Origin: Stratiolaelaps scimitus
Taxonomy: Eukaryota > Arthropoda > Arachnida > Mesostigmata > Laelapidae
Reading direction: 5' to 3'
Length of the DNA: 64,000 bases
Assembly: GCA_019614645.1 (NCBI GenBank)
Contig: JABWDB010000035.1
Span: 1,736,001 to 1,800,000, forward strand
The translations under genes and the position numbers were made by a program. Below the pieces are notes generated by a model. The model made no database searches. It saw only the letters and a list, made by a program, of their open reading frames with translations, and had not been told where the DNA came from. Of the stretch, positions 13,401 through 25,812 are shown piece by piece (position 1 is the first letter of the stretch; each line of letters opens with the position of its first letter).

Positions 13401-14784
13401 ACAGCAGAGTCATGTTATCATGCATAGCCAGAAACCCTGGCCTAGGCGGAACGCCCAAGGGGAGCTCGTCAATATATTCCGTTCATTCGTACAGGACAGG
13501 GATCAACGCATACCAAGACCCCGCCAAAATCGCTTTGTTCCCTCGCAGGGTCTCTTCCAAGCCGATCAGCCGTGGGTACGACAAACCCGACGTCGTCCAA
13601 GCGAAGGAGTTTTTCCTCAGAGACACCCGGGAATGGTCGCCATTCCTCAGGAAGATTACGACTTCGATGCGGCAGCCAAAGAGGTTCGTTTCTCCCCATT
13701 GATTTGCGTGTAGACTTCTGTTGTCGATACTCTATTTGCCTCGCCCTGTGCCTAGGCCTTGTTTCTTTTCTATGTCTGATGGTGCCTTGCCACCGCGCCT
13801 CACATACTAGATCAACGTAAGGCCGAAGAACTAGCACGAGTGCCCGAGACGACTGTGTTCATATTTTTAGTGTCCTGTCAAATATAAGTGCGCATCTAAT
13901 TTCGGGTCGAATGCTGCGTTTATTGCTCACACCATTTTGGCGGATGCAGAGCAAACACACGAGAGGTGCGATTTGTACTAAACATCTAATTTGTATTGCA
14001 GTTCAAAGCTAAGCAACAAGAGATGAAGGAGCTGTTGGGGTCGGCCGAGGCTAAGGATGGCGACACTCAGAACAGCCAGAGTAAGACGAGCAAGCCCATC
14101 TACGATATGACGAAGTTTTTCGACAACCTCACGCTCTCTAATGATAACTACGAGAAGAAAAAGGCGCCGCCCGTCGAAGTGAAACCGGCGGCACCCCAGC
14201 ATGAACAGCAGCAACGAGAGCAAGCTGCTGGTAACCCCGGCCAAAAAATGTCACGTGGTCAGCTGAAGGACGAGCTCTTTCAGACGTTCGATACGAAGAC
14301 CGTGTTAGATCTGTACGGTTTCCTAAGGCCCGAGAACGGCAACACCTACCACAGCAACACCAGAGGCCGCAATCACGGCCGTGTCATGTACGACACCTTC
14401 AACAACGACAACACGAACGGCAATCACGATAGAAGAAACAGGCACCAGAATCGCATGTTCCGCGACATCGACAGTGGCCATCCCAGCAGCAACATCATCT
14501 ATGATCAACGCAACGCTTACGCACAGCACTACAGGCCGACGGTGCAGTTCCATAAGAACTACCACGGGGCGCAACTCAGATTCAACCGGTCTCCCCGCGA
14601 TAAGCACGTACCTTCAGCGTCAGCCGCCGTCGCCACCGCCGCAGCAGCAGCAACCCCTGCTGCCACCGCCGTCGGCGTTGTTGACGATGCTGAGTTCGGC
14701 TCCTTGATGCAAGCGCACGTTGAGCAGCTGCTTTCGCGGACGAGTAACAAAAAGGTGACTGCTAAGCCCTCCGATAACAAATAG
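10285..14784 (+). CDS. Divergent Lsm14/RAP55 (trailer hitch)-like protein, complete gene
   Basis: Lsm14 proteins repress translation and assemble P-body/RNP granules with the helicase Me31B/DDX6. Five exons (10285-10408, 12330-12404, 12645-12790, 13378-13683, 14002-14784) join in phase to 477 codons, close to the usual 460 or so. Residues 10-66 form a short LSm fold (GRFLNVTKNRAV, then GQIQFKENDIRTM). Residue 75 starts DPAIV, a motif that follows the LSm domain in Lsm14. An FDF box (DYDFDAAAKEF) lies near 208-219. An FFD box (YDMTKFFDNL) lies at 251-260. A TFG-like segment lies near 302-327 but is degenerate. The C-terminal half is N/H/R-rich and then alanine-rich, with no real RGG array. Oddly, the LSm domain lacks the roughly 20-residue loop found in vertebrate Lsm14A. 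EDC3 is the main alternative, but there is no YjeF-N domain and the FFD box argues for Lsm14. It converges on nwk. Confidence 0.78.
11895..12073 (+). repeat. SINE-like repeat with tRNA-like head (family 1, copy 1)
   Basis: Inside intron 1 of the Lsm14-like gene. A pol III A-box-like sequence (TGGCCTGGTGG, 11900-11910) is followed about 45 bases later by a B box (GGTTCGATCCCC, 11954-11965). A tail starting GGGGTCCGTCTTA then recurs at 16.8, 25.4 and 43.8 kb. A tRNA-like head joined to a conserved body is the structure of a SINE. Confidence 0.7.
12330..12404 (+). CDS. Lsm14-like exon 2 (LSm strands 4-5)
   Basis: The acceptor is CATTGCAG and the donor is G|GTGAGT, phase 1 at both ends. It encodes GGRFIGQIQFKENDIRTM, which is the second Sm-like motif. 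The exon is only 75 bases, too short to appear as a stand-alone ORF. Confidence 0.75.
   Translation, partial: LVVGADSSAKFSSRKMTFVQCTSL
12645..12790 (+). CDS. Lsm14-like exon 3 (DPAIV motif, N/Q-rich)
   Basis: The acceptor is TTCGACAG and the donor is CAG|GTACGT. It encodes the DPAIV motif just after the LSm domain, then an asparagine- and glutamine-rich low-complexity segment of the kind common in granule proteins. Confidence 0.75.
13378..13683 (+). CDS. Lsm14-like exon 4 (basic linker and FDF box)
   Basis: The acceptor is CATTTCAG and the donor is GAG|GTTCGT, phase 0 on both sides, 102 codons. It has a basic R/Q/P-rich linker followed by EDYDFDAAAKE at its end. The FDF box is the DDX6/Me31B-binding element in this family. 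Confidence 0.75.
14002..14784 (+). CDS. Lsm14-like exon 5 (FFD box, TFG-like segment, stop)
   Basis: The acceptor is GTATTGCAG. It carries the FFD box and TFG-like segment, an N/R/H-rich region, an alanine run (residues near 435-450) and stop TAG at 14782-14784. It is by far the longest coding exon of this gene. Confidence 0.85.
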   Translation, partial: FKAKQQEMKELLGSAEAKDGDTQNSQSKTSKPIYDMTKFFDNLTLSNDNYEKKKAPPVEVKPAAPQHEQQQREQAAGNPGQKMSRGQLKDELFQTFDTKTVLDLYGFLRPENGNTYHSNTRGRNHGRVMYDTFNNDNTNGNHDRRNRHQNRMFRDIDSGHPSSNIIYDQRNAYAQHYRPTVQFHKNYHGAQLRFNRSPRDKHVPSASAAVATAAAAATPAATAVGVVDDAEFGSLMQAHVEQLLSRTSNKKVTAKPSDNK

Positions 14785-16762
14785 CCGATCTGGCTCGACT
14801 GTCTGATGTGTTACAAGGTGACGGTCTCGACGAACCTCAGAACGCTTCGATAATTGTCGATAATAAGATAAGATTAAGTGATTAAGTAAGAACGAGGTAC
14901 AAAACGAATTTATATTTCATATGAAACGGGCGTGGGGGCTGGCAGATGACGCCATCAGCCACCTTGTTGTAGGAGTGAGTCAGTGCCCGGAGCGATTCGG
15001 GTGCACGCATCACTGCGTGCTGTTGCTGCTGCCCTTGTTGTTATTATTATTATTACTGCGTTGTAATTAGCCATTTGTTAATATCGGTCATACGACGATC
15101 TGATGAGATGCTGACGGTAGTAAACGTGCTAAGTGAAGGAGAAAACCCGGACAGTTACGCTGTATTAGCGTGAATACGTGTAGTCATTGATTTGAGAAGA
15201 TGGGGAATACCGAAGGTTGAGAGCACTTTCGCCCTGCTGGCGATCATTACTCTCAGTACTCATTTACATTGAAGAGAATGATGCAGTTGAAGTCGTCCAA
15301 GCTATTGGAGAGCAGTCGTCTCGTACATTTGGACTTCGCACAAGACGTTCGCAAGCTATACTGTGAACATCACACATCGCACACACACATAATGAGCTGA
15401 AATAATCGCCAGCAGTTGGACAACTCGACAATTTTGTACACCGTTCAAAATGTTGTTTGTGGCTGACATAAAGTTGCTCTTGGAGCTTTCCACACGTTGG
15501 TTGCATGGCTCACGAGTGGGCACCGTAACGACGATTAAGTTATCTGTTGCGGCAAATGGTTTCGCCAAATTGTCATTGTCCACATGATTGAACGGAGAAA
15601 TAGATATTCGCATCTATATATATATATATATATACATGTACTATATAGGTACATGTTGTACGAACGTCTATCTATAATACAATATATAGGATGAGTCAAT
15701 CAGCTAGATGTGAGCATGTGCGCATTACACGTTTACACACTTCGTGATGTAAAATGCAAGCAATTCCATGTTATGCTTTGTGTAATCTCAAAACTAGTAC
15801 TACTGCTACTACTACTACTAATAATAATATTACTAATATAAATAAAACTGCAAAAAATCCGATATGTCGGCACAACGTGAACGTATTGTCATCTCGTTAT
15901 TAGGCTTGATATTTGATAAATGGTGATTTTTATTTTTCCCGATTTTTTCTTTTGCGCTTGATCTCGTCCCCGGTTCACCGCCGTCGACAGACACTCCTCG
16001 CACGGTACGCGCACATGTTTCTATAATGTTCAGGTGACGATACCCAGTAGCTCCCTTGTGAAGTCAAACTTCAACGTGAATTTGTTTCACTTTGAACTTG
16101 AATTTCTTGCACGTGTTTGCTCGTTTGGCGTCGTTGTTGCGGAAACTATTGACAAATTGCAATTCACGTTTTAATGCGGGTTTACAGCACAGTAGGAAAT
16201 CATCACCAGGTTTCAAAATCGAGAAAATAGGCATTTTACAGTTTAAGCTTCGTCTTCACAATTACCTTCGTCTTCATAATTAATTATTATTATTAATTAA
16301 TTAATTATTATTATCTCTGAACCTAACTTTACTCTGACTGAAAGGCTGTTTCATTCCCAATTGCAAGATTTCTTGCGAGACCCCATCTTCCGCTATGGTC
16401 CATATATATATATATAGTGGTGGGAATCACTTCAGCTTTATGTGTGAAAATGAACTCGAAGTATAATATAATTGATTTAATAATATAATCATTTGGTAAG
16501 TATTCATGAGCGATACACTCAAATTCGTATTTAGGGACCCAAACAAGCATTGACTATATTTTATGTTTTCAATAGCGAGTAACGAGTAACTATAATACTA
16601 GATACCAATTATATAATAGCACAGCAAAGCAGCACGTGAAACACGTTATCTTTGTCTCATAACAAAATTCACATCTAACACAATTACAGTAAAGTTACTG
16701 GATCAAAATTGTTGGAAACTAGAGTCCAAGAAAAAATTCCATTCGCAAAGATACTCAATCAA

Positions 16763-16846
16763 GGGGTCCGTCTTATGAAGCAATGCCGAAACCAGCACCA
16801 CCGTGGAGGTTAAATGTTGGCTGTGGGTCAGCCCGGAAAATTTATA
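16763..16846 (+). repeat. SINE-like family 1, copy 2 (body only)
   Basis: GGGGTCCGTCTTATGAAGCA followed by CAATGCCG, CCGTGGAGGTTAAAT and GGGTCAGCCCGGAAAA. Same order and spacing as copy 1 but without the tRNA-like head. Confidence 0.75.
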
Positions 16847-17880
16847 CATACCCAATCAACGTGCACCCGTGGTCGTTCAGTCATACATTTATCATCGAGG
16901 AGCATCTGCCTGCAAGTTCCTACTGCATACGCGCACCTAGCACTCTTAAATGTTTATCGAATCGAGCTGGCGGTGGCATTTATTTGTGCGGAGCGACTTC
17001 AACTTGATGGGAAAATGGTTGCTGTATACGGAGCAATGGAGGAACCTGACTACAATATATATATATATATATATATACATACATATCAGCCATCACCTTT
17101 TTTCCTCATAATAAGAAAAGGCCATCTAATAGGCATAATGGGAAATTTCCTCTGAATCGAGTACAAAACTTCATTACTTGGATATATATTATATATTCCC
17201 ACATATTCCTGCTATTATTAGCGTCAAGTGAGCGACTCAAATATTTGATATTAGATATGCCCACCCGCTATTTTTCATTCAATTGTTTCGTCAAGTGTAG
17301 CAAACTCCATAATAGCTTGCAATACCGATACTGTGCCCAGTATCGAAGTGGCTCGAACTTAGTATAATTTCTTTCAAAGCCACCGCACGCCGGCGACATC
17401 AAGCGCATCTACTTATATATATATTAATCATGAACGTATATTATCAATCATTATGGAAGCAATAAAGGGGCACTGAACTATATCTGAGACCTATCCTTGG
17501 ACTTTTTGTTTTTATAGAGGTTAAAGGTAAATCCTGCATGGACCCTATAATTGGACCTATCGACCTATTATTCCGTCTAAGTACAGACATATCTAAGCAA
17601 TCTTTGCTGAGTCCCGTACCGTAGGAGTGATTTCCTACTAGAAACCTCTAAAGATACCACCCTTGCTACTGTTGCCAGCTCATCCTTGTTATTCACGTAC
17701 AAAATGAAAACAGAAACAAACCACGTGTATCTTCAGTAAGGGTTAATTTTATTCATAGCAGACTATCAGGTGGATCTGGAACTATTGCTGATGATCAATT
17801 ATTACGAGTGTTGATGTTATTTCAATTAACATTTCATTTTGTCACCCCATTGCCATTATTACGCTTATAATTATCATCGT

Positions 17881-17946
17881 CATCATTATTATTGTATCAT
17901 TATAATTATTATTATCATGATTATGATTATTATTATTATTATTATT
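17881..17946. repeat. ATT/ATC trinucleotide-rich tract
   Basis: Imperfect runs of ATT and ATC units; the apparent isoleucine-rich ORF over them is a by-product. Confidence 0.9.
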
Positions 17947-19077
17947 CGCAGTATCCTCGTTTGTATTGTTGTCCATCCCGTCATCTTGTCGATTGATTAC
18001 TTGGTCGGGATTATCGGGACAGCTAAAATATTGTCTAGGAGAAGGTATCGCTCGGCGTTATCAGCTATCCATCATTACATGTTGTTACCATTTTTCCCTG
18101 GCGTGGTTCACTCTCCTGTTTCGTCTCACCTCCGCGCGGTCCATCGCCCTGCAACATCGCCACTGTCCGTGGCTTGTCAGCGACGACTGCTAACTCAGTC
18201 AGACGGCCGCTGGTTCGTCCCTGCTTACCTATCTTCTCCGGCTTTTTTGTTGCGATACTTCTGAATATGATAGATTAGCTTTATGAGAGTATCAAGTGGG
18301 CCGTCGTCAAGGGGACTATTTATCAGGAATTATTTGCATCATTTTCATGCGGCGGCGGTGGTGGCGGAGGCTGCGGCTGCTTCTTCAAATCGAACAATAA
18401 GTAAAATTCAAGCTTTTATTAATGTGAAAATTCGCATAATCAATCAAGTTAGTGAACAAAATATGGACAAATATGGACGATTCGTTTCCGCCACACTACG
18501 CGCACGTTTTACTAACCGGCTCCGCAACAAAGATTATAGATATATATATATAAGGTTAACCAAATAACAGATTGTGATAATGTATGCTGGCTAATTGCTC
18601 GACGTCTTGCTGGACAGTCGGAAGTCGAAATGAATTCTTTTCTTTTTGGGCGCAGCTCAATCCGTATTCAATCTCCAACGAATTGGAATACAATTTCATT
18701 TCAAGCCAATATTCCCAAAGTCCAAATATAGGTCTATGTATGTTCACATGTATCCATGAGTGTCTGTCATTGATGACACCGATGGCCAGTACAGAACAGC
18801 GACAAATTAGCCAGTATAATAATTAGCAGGAAACGTGGAAACACACACACACATGCACGGATCAAGTTGGCAAGCGGCTGGGGGGGGGGGTCGATCAACC
18901 ACATGGATCAATCATGAATCGCAAATATTGTTACCTCTATCCTTCACATGATTAATATTATTATTATTGTTGTCATCATTGTCCCTTTTTCATTTATATG
19001 ACCATATGTTCTCCTTGGTGTAGAGTCGTCACCCGCGACTTCTGCTGGTCATCATTGGTTAGCGCTGCTCATACCGA

Positions 19078-19122
19078 GATATATATATATATCATCGATC
19101 GATCGATATATATATATATATA
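19078..19122. repeat. Palindromic TA/ATCG tract
   Basis: Two TA runs flank four ATCG-type units (CATCGATCGATCGAT). The whole block is close to a palindrome and could extrude a cruciform. Confidence 0.85.
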
Positions 19123-20613
19123 CCATCGACCTCCTCGATCTTATTCAGTCGCTAGGGCTTTAGGTCGGCGTACCTGACCCATGTCGGACGACTTGTAGTA
19201 TGTACGCATGCCTCGTAATTTGATATTTGTTTATTTATTTCTTATTTACCTCTGTTCATCATTCAATATCCTCTATTCATATATATATATATATATAGGT
19301 ATATATCGTTCGTCGTCATGCCGTAACTTGCATTTTGTGTTATCTTGTGTATATCATCTTGACCCATATATATATATATATATATATATATTTATTTCAT
19401 TTTCGCTCTCTTATCCTCAATCTATCCGTATTTCGCTTCGATTTTCCAGCCTCACATCATTCAGCTTCTCTCTCGACCTCGGCGCTCCCCACACTCGACA
19501 CAGATCCGAGATTCTCTTTCTGAAACTCTAAGTGGCTTATCTCTCTCTCTCTCTCTCTTCTTAGCTCTTAGCCTTTCCCGAGTGTCTCTTTTCAGAGCGG
19601 GTCGTTTTCCTTCCATCAAATGTGACCTTTTTAAGCCGTCTCTTCATCGTAGCCCTAAGCACAATCAGTATCACTTGCGTTCGCTCTCTCAGATAAACGA
19701 CAGTCAACAACAAAACAGCGTCTCGCCTTCTTGTAGGCCGAACAATCAACAAAACAACCAATCCCTAGTCTCCTTAGATCACCATCCACTGATACGGCAG
19801 CCAGACGCGAGCTCAGGTGCTCAGGAGGTCGGAAGAGCTTTGTTATTGGACTCCAAAGGCGTTGCCACACTGGCTCACGCTGGCCCCGTATACATTCGAG
19901 CTCGCCGTCAACGTGGAAACGGTTATAGTCGAATGCTGGGCGTACACCACCACGCAGACACAGTGCCCCCGTAACGCCAGTTGATATAAGATCGTCCAAG
20001 GTATCTCAAATCATATAAATGTCCCGGAAATCTGCCGTGAATCGTAGAGTTCACGTATCAGGCACATCTGCATCGACACCTGGCGTGGTATAATCTGGAT
20101 CGTGAACGGAATCGGTGTCGACGAGCGAGCGAATGCTTCATATTGATGGTGAGGCCCATTCGCCAGGCTGCAGTTTCACAGGGGCTCAACGCGACCCAGA
20201 GCACACAACGTCACCACAGAGGTTGACAACAATATCCGCCCGTCTAGCGTTCTCATTCATACTTACTTGTGTATATCGTCAATCATCGTCAGTAATTAAC
20301 GTGCTGTTGAATCCAGTGTTCGTCTCATCGGCCTCATAGGCATTTCTCATACCACCTCAACATTTTTCATTCCGATCAACTCGCAATCCATGATGGGCTA
20401 ACATCAATACAGAATAATAATTGCCTAGTGTAGCTTGTTTACTGGGACCTTCGGCCGAACGAGCCCGTCAACGGTAAAGCGGCTCTCCATTCCCCCATAG
20501 AGATAACAATAGAAACTACTCGTAGATGCCAATTCTCTGACACGTTTCCTCTGTTTCCTCTTGAATTGTCATCCCATTTGTATTTCTCGCTTTCTTTCCC
20601 GTACGACAAACCC

Positions 20614-20639
20614 AAGCGTCGCTGTCTGCAGCGACGCTT
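20614..20639. repeat. Perfect 11-bp hairpin with 4-base loop
   Basis: Left arm AAGCGTCGCTG, loop TCTG, right arm CAGCGACGCTT. It sits about 0.8 kb beyond the nwk stop, in the convergent spacer. Confidence 0.9.
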
Positions 20640-21203
20640 GTCAATCCCAGACCACGAGGACAATCGGAACGGGTACGATGGAACCGGGCTTGTGTCCACG
20701 CAGCTCGCGGCGGTGGATGGTTGTTGTAGTAATAACTAGATTACTTGTCGTGCTTGTGGTTGCTGTGGCTGTATTAATAATCGCATATGAAGTAGGAATA
20801 TATACTATACAACAGGAACGGTTAACACTATAATAATGACAATAATAATAATAATACTAATGTAAATACTAATTAGCTCAACCTTCTCCTGTTCATTTTA
20901 ATCGTATATGGATATAGTGTCCATAGTACCAGTGCGCTCATGAACCTTCGATCCGAATTTGTCATCCTCCGTTCAACTGATCGAACATTATTGATCTCTT
21001 TCTTGCCCATGATCCATTTATCCGATTGTTTCTTCGGTTAAATACCGTTATCATTAAAATAATCAGCATTTTCATTAAAATCATCAACTCATCAGTGATG
21101 TCAATGTAAATCACATAATCCTTATTCGATATCTAATTTTCTAAGTCGTTACGTCATTGTTAGGTTATTGTTGCTTTTGTCTTCTGCTTATTGACCGTAT
21201 TAA

Positions 21204-21262
21204 TATCATTATTACTATTATTATTATTATTATTATTATCATCATCATTATCATCATCATCA
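21204..21262. repeat. (ATT)n / (ATC)n tract
   Basis: Trinucleotide run of ATT units passing into ATC units, just beyond the nwk stop codon; probably in its 3' UTR or flank. Confidence 0.9.
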
Positions 21263-21461
21263 TTGTTGTAAATATTATTTTTACTATTATTGTTGTTAGT
21301 ATCATAATTTTTCCCTTGTACACCCTCTATCAATCTTGCACCCCTCTCTCTCGCTCGCGCAGGATAAAGAAACCGATATCTTCCCCAATAATAGCAGCGA
21401 TAACTGTATTAGTCATCATTGTAATAATAAGAATAATAACTATTTCTCAAGTATACTATCT

Positions 21462-22040
21462 CTAACACAGATCGACATCGCCACTTAGTGTTGGCGAGGT
21501 CGCTGCTTGAGGCGCAGGTGGTGGAGGTGGAGGTGGTGGAAGATCGGGTGGGCCGTCTTCGCCCGTCTCCATGGGCACTTCGTCTTGGGGTGAGTCGTCG
21601 AGCGCTGGATGTGGCAGGCTCTCGTCTATCGGCGGCGGCGGCGATGGCGGCGCTGGCGGTGGAAGCTCTTCGTCGGGCTCGCCTCCTGCGGACGGAGGAA
21701 TCTCGTCGGAGGCGGCCGGCGCCTCAGTACTCGCTTTCTGCTGAATGTCCCAATCCTTGTCCTTGTCTTTTTCCTCGTCGTCCTCATCAGTGGCCTTCTC
21801 TGCATCCTTCTTCTCTTCGGGGGTGTCGACGGAGCTGTCTGGCTGTGCGGGCTGGCTTGCAGTCTCCTCTCGTTGCTGGTCCTTCTCGGCGCTGCTATCC
21901 TTGTTGTTCTCCTGATCGTCACCGGTATCCTTCTTCTTGTCGACAGGTTTTCTTTCGATCGTCGTCGGAGGCTCGTCTTCATCAAAGCTATCGAAAAACT
22001 CGCGTGGCGGCTCGTCCGGCGAGTCGATCACAATATTTAC
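21462..22040 (-). CDS. nwk: nwk terminal exon: acidic and polyproline tail
   Basis: The acceptor is CGACCAG. The 192 codons include [11 protein letters not shown], a long D/E/K-rich block and PPPPPPPP, with stop TAG at 21462-21464. The tail is poorly conserved in the family, so its identity rests on continuity with the preceding exon. Confidence 0.9.
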   Translation of the reverse strand, partial: VNIVIDSPDEPPREFFDSFDEDEPPTTIERKPVDKKKDTGDDQENNKDSSAEKDQQREETASQPAQPDSSVDTPEEKKDAEKATDEDDEEKDKDKDWDIQQKASTEAPAASDEIPPSAGGEPDEELPPPAPPSPPPPIDESLPHPALDDSPQDEVPMETGEDGPPDLPPPPPPPPAPQAATSPTLSGDVDLC

Positions 22041-25000
22041 CTGGTCGGTGTTAACAGAACATTGAATCGACAGTGATTGAGAACAGTTGAATGAATCAGT
22101 GGCTCGGCTGGGTGACTCGCACGCTTCGACAGGTGGGATACAGGCCGTTGGTTTCGAGTAGCACCCATATGTGTAGCGGACAGTGGCGCGGGACGGCTGT
22201 GTTTATCGAACTGTATCAATAGTATATCTAGCAATGGAAATGCTGAGAGCGATCCAATCGGCGGAATCTCAAAACAAATCCTCATATTTCGAAGGGTACT
22301 TACAGTGCTGGTGGGCACAGGTGCCGGAGGTGGCGGCAGTGGAGGTGGTCCGGAGGATGGCTGTCCGGAGCTCTCTTCCGACTCGACTTCATCGAGGGCC
22401 TCCAATGGAGGCGGCGGCGGCGGTGCTTCAGAAGGCATATCCGGTATACAGCCCTCGTCACCTGGACTGCTCACTGGTTTCGGAGGTTCGAAATTCGGGG
22501 GTGGAGGAAGGCCATCTGGCGTTTGCACCATTGGCGTCAAGGGCGTTTGTGGCTCCCCCGAATTCTTGATCTCCTCCACGACCAGTGACGGGAACGTGCC
22601 AGTCTGTGCGGTGAGAACAAAGCCGGCAAAGTAAGACAGGTTAATTTCTCATTGTTTCAATGCAAGTCGGAACGCGCTAGATGGGTCGTGATGGTAACTG
22701 GTCCAGAGGGAGAGGTTTTAGAATGCGGATTAAGGCATCGCTTGTCAGATTTGAGCATAGCTGAGTGGTGTGTGACCTGTCACGTTTTAACAGTCACGTC
22801 AGAGGCATGTGGGCGGAAAGTTCAATTCGGTGGTTGATGCGAGGCTTATTGTCATATGTAATCTGACCGTTTAAGTATGTTGATATATTTCTGTTGAATT
22901 GGGAAATTCTAGGGTATTTTCTATACTTATTGGTTCAGAGTAGCGCTCGATTTCATCTCTCACGACCCGAAACCTGAGTAAGCAGCTTTCGCTAAAGGTA
23001 TAATAAGACTTGTTCGTCAACCTTTGGTCGGACTTTCACAAGATTGGTCTGGAGATTGTTTGAAAATGAATGCACTTCCATCAACGAACAACAAATCTTT
23101 GGAATATCACTAATAAGGTGAATGAGTTTGTTTTTCTCTCGGGTATTTTCTCCCTAGGAAATCCTTACCGAAGACCAATTCGTTTGCCTCTTTTCTTTAA
23201 CGACTCTAGTGAAAAACCTGCAGGTACAGACCACATCGGAGTGAAGTCCGAACTTCCGCAAGAAAGGACCGAAACGAGCATTGCGTTTTTTCTCTAGCTC
23301 CTATGGAAGGACGGATACCTATCTCCATGTTTGTCCATAATTTTCTTAACGTGAGCTGTCTGCAATTTGCACATGTAGATATCAGTGGCACACGTTGCTG
23401 TCGGCCCATCGAGTGACGACTGTCATGCCGACGAACCCACGTTCACCGTTGTCGTTCGACGCATCGTGAGCCACCGATAGCTGCACACCGCTCCTGGAAG
23501 GAAAACTCACCTTTCCGTTAAATTCTCCGGTCCACCATCCGTCGTCAACGCCATCGGAGCCGAGTTTGCTCACAATCCTGATGATGTCACCTTCTGAGAA
23601 ACTCAGCTCATCCTCACACGTTGACTCGTAGTCGTAAAGTGCCCGACAGCACGGTTGTTGTGCAGACCCGGCGGGCGCCAAACTTCCTGGTAGCGATGAC
23701 GGTGGGGCTGGCATAGCAGATGTTGAAATCCCCTCGTAGGAGACCGCACTGAACGACTCTCCACCACCTGCAGGAGGAACAGACGAAGTGTGACATGACC
23801 GTCATCAGGACCGTCCTCATAGCGGTCATTTCTTTCTCACTTTTTTATAACAATACACCAATGGGAAACTCAACATTTTTAAGTTGAATTTTATATAATG
23901 ACCGCTTTGCAATTGTGACGACGAAACCATTGAAAACAAGCGACCACGACAACGAAATGGCTGTGTGCTGTCGCTTCCTCCGCCACTCACCATCGTTCTC
24001 CGATAGTGGAGGCTGCAGCTGCACATAGTTGGCTGGGATGTATCCTTCGACGCCCTGCGAGTTTCGGGCCCGAATCCATCCGTCACCATCGCCCTCTGAA
24101 AGAATTCGAACGTCGATCGTGTCAACATGACAGTCGTACAATAAATGAGTTTGATAATCTAATAGATAATAATCAATATGATATAATTAAGATCGCAGAG
24201 ACGTAGGGCAATGACGTAGAAATCAGCGCAGAGTGAATCTTTGAGGTAGATCTTATGTAACAGAAAAAATAAATTTGAAATTATCTTTGTTCCTGAATAC
24301 CATATAATACAATAGTGTTATACGAGTGATTTAAAATAATCGCAGCCGTTCGTATACCAAAGCAGAGGCTAATTCAAATTTATTAGTCTGGTAGGTGAGC
24401 ATAAGAGACGTTCGGTGCTCGATAGTAATACGCATATGACTGCCAAGCGACGAATAACAAATATACGCACACATAAAAAAAATATATATTTTTTTTACTA
24501 GATAACAACATGAATCCATTAATGACTGTGCGTTCACGGCCTCGAATCGATCCACTATGCTGGACGCAATGATGTGCCCTGTAACCCGTTCTTGCTGTTG
24601 TTGTTGTTGGTACTGCCGTGATCATCATTCTCATCGACGAAGAACTCACCGTGTACACACTCAAGTTCCTCATTCTCGACAAAGGCCAATTCATCTTCAT
24701 TGGCCGCTTCGTATGAGTATACAGCCACACAGCGACATCCTGCTGAGAGCTGCCCTGCTGCAGCTGCCCAATCGCCGCCATCTGTTCCTTCATCGGCGCC
24801 GGCACTGCCCCACTCGCCCGATGAATACTCGCCGCCGGCCACGGCACTGGCTGCACCGGATGCATCTGCAAGTTTCGGGACGAAGCAATCGGAGAAATAG
24901 GCCAATGCGCCGATGACAGGGGTTAGTGGGTCTCTAATGTGAACAATGAAAACCTTTAATAATAATAATAATATTAGCAACAGTGAGAGACAGAAACTAT

Positions 25001-25764
25001 TATATCAGGTATACTTTGGTCGATTTTAGACCGTAGCATTCCAGTGTGAATTACCCCTAATTCGCTTATTCGATTTCATACTGAATTAAGACTGTCATCA
25101 TGTCTTCATGAACGAAGAAGTCTAGTGAGATGCGTCACCGATTGCAGCCGTGTCAGTTGTAGTTCGCAGGTAGCCATTGTATCCGTAAACATTTCGTCAT
25201 CGATTGCAGCGTAGCAACCGCTAATTAGTAGATATAATAATTAGTCCATATATCGTTTAGGGTGAATTGATTATAATTTGCCAAAAAACATAATGGTGAA
25301 AGTATAGCCGTTGTTGGAGTCCACCACCTGAGTCGACCAACGTTGTCCATCCTTCTTCTGGATACAAGTACAGCTCAAGTGATTATTGCTAATGAGCATT
25401 GTTCAACCACTTAATTGAAATCACCATTGAAAGCGATGCCTTATGAAGCAATGCCGAAAGCAGTACCGTGGACCTTAAACGTTGGCTAAACGTCACCCCT
25501 GGAAATTTACCATTGAAAGCGAAGCGAACACTCGACCCCGTTGCCACTAATTGCAGCCGTCCAAGCCGGACGCAGCGGTCCACTAGCACTAGTTACAACG
25601 GACGGTCCGAGTCTTGAGATCAGACCCTGGCATCAGTTTGTCCATACTGACCGCGTTCGTACAGTCTCCTTGTGTTACGCACCCCGCACGTTTGCGTTAC
25701 ATACATGGTCTAACTGCTGCCTGGCTGTGATTCACTTCAGTATTCTACCAGTGCACACACAGAC

Positions 25765-25812
<48 letters not shown>

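Larger units (their letters stand above)
14785..21461. other. Spacer between convergent Lsm14-like and nwk genes
   Basis: It must hold both 3' UTRs. An AATAAA hexamer at 15841-15846 (+) is a possible poly(A) signal for the Lsm14-like gene. The rest is microsatellite-rich: TA runs near 15613, 17054, 19078-19122, 19279 and 19364, and ATT/ATC runs at 17881-17946 and 21204-21262. ORFs of 130 (19582-19974, +) and 141 codons (17839-18264, +) lack splice context or recognisable domains and are not called. Confidence 0.5.

Noticed and set aside
13469..13837. Minus-strand ORF of 122 codons over Lsm14-like exon 4
   Set aside because: A shadow of the real exon on the plus strand.
13996..14001. Starting the Lsm14-like protein at a TTG at 13996
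   Set aside because: Those bases belong to the GTATTGCAG acceptor. The upstream exons joined in phase give a full LSm domain and FDF box.
18842..18852. CA and G-run block as a telomere- or satellite-like feature
   Set aside because: Only a few repeat units; ordinary simple sequence.
24383..24871. Minus-strand ORF of 162 codons near SH3-1
   Set aside because: A different frame from the SH3-coding one over exon 24650-24865, continuing into intron sequence.
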